Below are positions 5,723 to 6,699 of a DNA stretch of 6,699 bases, piece by piece. Location of the stretch: NCBI GenBank assembly GCA_900551605.1, contig URWS01000083.1:1-6699 (forward strand), in the 5' to 3' direction. Position 1 is the stretch's first letter. Each line of letters begins with the position of its first letter. The position numbers and the translations under genes are program-made. Below the pieces are notes generated by a model. The model was given only the letters and a program-made list of their open reading frames with translations, had not been told where the DNA came from and made no database searches. The DNA comes from an uncultured Collinsella sp. (GTDB lineage: Bacteria > Actinomycetota > Coriobacteriia > Coriobacteriales > Coriobacteriaceae).

Positions 5723-6556
5723 ATGGAAAACGAGAACATCACCGCCGTCGCCGAGGGCAAGCCCTCCGGCTACAAGGTCACCAAGAAGGATCTGCGCAAC
5801 GCGAACTGGCGCTGGCTCATGAGCGTGTGCACCTTCAACTACCAGACCCAGCAGGGCGCCTCAGTCGCCTACGCCCTCTCGCCGGTCCTGAGGAAGATCT
5901 ACACGAACGACGAGGACTATAAGCAAGCGCTCAACAACCACTTCCGCTACTACAATACCCAGCCTTGGCTCGCCGCCATCATCCTTGGCGCCTGCGTGGC
6001 CATGGAGGAACGCGACGGCCTAGCGGCGGCGGACGCCGTCCAAGACCTGAAGATCGGCACCATGGGACCGCTCGCCGGCGTCGGCGACTCCCTGCTCATG
6101 ACCATGATCCCGACCATCATGGGCTCCATCGCTGCCTACATGGCCATCGAGGGCAACCCCGTGGGAGCCGGCATCTGGTTCGCGCTCATCCTGGCCATCT
6201 TCTGGGTCCGCATGCACGCCCTCGAGTTCGGCTACAAGCAGGGCGTGAAGCTCGTCACCGACTTCAGCGAGAAGCTTCCCAACCTCACTGCCGCCGCCTC
6301 CGTGCTCGGCCTCACCGTGGTCGGCTGCCTCATCGCCTCGGTCATCGGCGTCACCTGCCCGATTAGCTTCAGCTTCGGCGACGTTTCGATGGAGATTCAG
6401 CCGCTGCTCGACAAGATCCTGCCTGCCATGATCCCCGCCGCCATCACGGGAAGCGCGTATTACCTTCTTACCAAGAAGAACGCGAGCATGACGGCCCTCA
6501 TCCTCGTGGTGATCGTCCTCGCGATGGTCGCCTCCGCCGCTGGCATCCTCGCCTAG
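5723..6556 (+). CDS. PTS system, mannose/fructose/sorbose family, subunit IID
   Basis: The 277-residue protein has the normal length and all hallmarks of IID, the second membrane subunit found only in the mannose family. It has FNYQTQQG (38-45, for the family FNYERMQ-type block), HFRYYNTQP (73-81, for HFxFFNTxP) and GTMGPLAGVGDS (112-123), which is fully conserved. Hydrophobic segments lie at about 126-162, 190-212, 232-250 and 255-276, the last an anchor near the C-terminus. The ATG at 5723 is two bases after the IIC stop; GAGAGG (5707-5712) within the end of IIC serves as ribosome site, somewhat distant at ten bases. With IIC it forms the transport channel and the docking surface for IIB. 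Confidence 0.93.
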   Translation: MENENITAVAEGKPSGYKVTKKDLRNANWRWLMSVCTFNYQTQQGASVAYALSPVLRKIYTNDEDYKQALNNHFRYYNTQPWLAAIILGACVAMEERDGLAAADAVQDLKIGTMGPLAGVGDSLLMTMIPTIMGSIAAYMAIEGNPVGAGIWFALILAIFWVRMHALEFGYKQGVKLVTDFSEKLPNLTAAASVLGLTVVGCLIASVIGVTCPISFSFGDVSMEIQPLLDKILPAMIPAAITGSAYYLLTKKNASMTALILVVIVLAMVASAAGILA

Positions 6557-6582
6557 CTTCGACCCAAGAGATTGGTGAATCA

Positions 6583-6699
6583 ATGAGAAAGATAGTTGTG
6601 GCGAGCCATTCCCTTCTCGCCCAGGGCTTCAAGGACACCCTCGAGTTCCTTACGGGTAAGAGCGACGCCGTCAACGCCGTGTGCGCCTACGTGAACGAC
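6583..6699 (+). CDS. PTS system, mannose family, subunit IIA (5' part only)
   Basis: The window ends after 39 codons of this frame. The start MRKIVVASHSLLAQGF matches the beginning of mannose-type IIA proteins (family pattern: I-V-hydrophobic-A/S-H-G-x-hydrophobic-A-x-G); H9 is the histidine phosphorylated by HPr. IIA passes phosphate to IIB in the cytoplasm. The residue after the histidine is Ser rather than the frequent Gly. It follows IID by 26 bases with a weak ribosome site (GGTGA, 6574-6578), so it may be translated less efficiently than the genes before it. Length and any fusion to another domain cannot be judged. Confidence 0.88.
   Translation, partial: MRKIVVASHSLLAQGFKDTLEFLTGKSDAVNAVCAYVND

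Noticed and set aside
1..6699. CRISPR array, tRNA or rRNA
   Set aside because: No regularly spaced repeats and no tRNA- or rRNA-like sequence were seen.

Overview
The window reads as high-GC Gram-positive chromosome. Codons end mostly in G or C, start sites carry strong Shine-Dalgarno sequences, and a mannose-family PTS operon sits behind a LevR-type regulator. This gene content and codon style suggest a gut-associated Coriobacteriia member (Collinsella/Olsenella type). That assignment is inference; no rRNA or other marker gene is present.

Left part (1-844). A minus-strand gene for an Abi_2 (AbiD/AbiF-like) abortive-infection protein runs off the left edge. It is preceded by about 450 bases of non-coding, repeat-rich, more AT-rich DNA. 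At 830-844 the plus strand reads Ile-Glu-Trp-Glu-stop, the usual end of GMP synthase (GuaA), but no guaA body lies upstream. A strong plus-strand hairpin terminator follows 18 bases later with no gene to serve. I read this as the distal junction of an integrated element that used the guaA 3' end as its attachment site. The Abi gene would then be cargo just inside that end, and the terminator would be the displaced guaA terminator.

Middle part (845-1586). No intact gene is visible. It holds the orphan terminator, a tandem 11-base repeat, a 9-bp inverted repeat, and remnants of coding sequence. The best remnant is on the minus strand at 990-1269 with one frameshift; a weaker plus-strand fragment lies at 1303-1458. 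At the right end are the promoter, a perfect 16-bp palindrome and the ribosome binding site of the next gene.

Right part (1587-6699). A 913-residue LevR-like regulator is followed by PTS genes in the order IIB, IIC, IID and IIA (IIA is cut by the window edge). IIA and IIB would relay phosphate from HPr to a sugar carried by the IIC/IID membrane pair, and IIB would report transport activity to the regulator by phosphorylating it. The regulator keeps its phosphorylation-type histidines (H549, H831) but has lost the GAFTGA loop and the Walker B acid of sigma-54 activators. It therefore probably controls the operon by a route other than sigma-54. The sugar cannot be told from the sequence.
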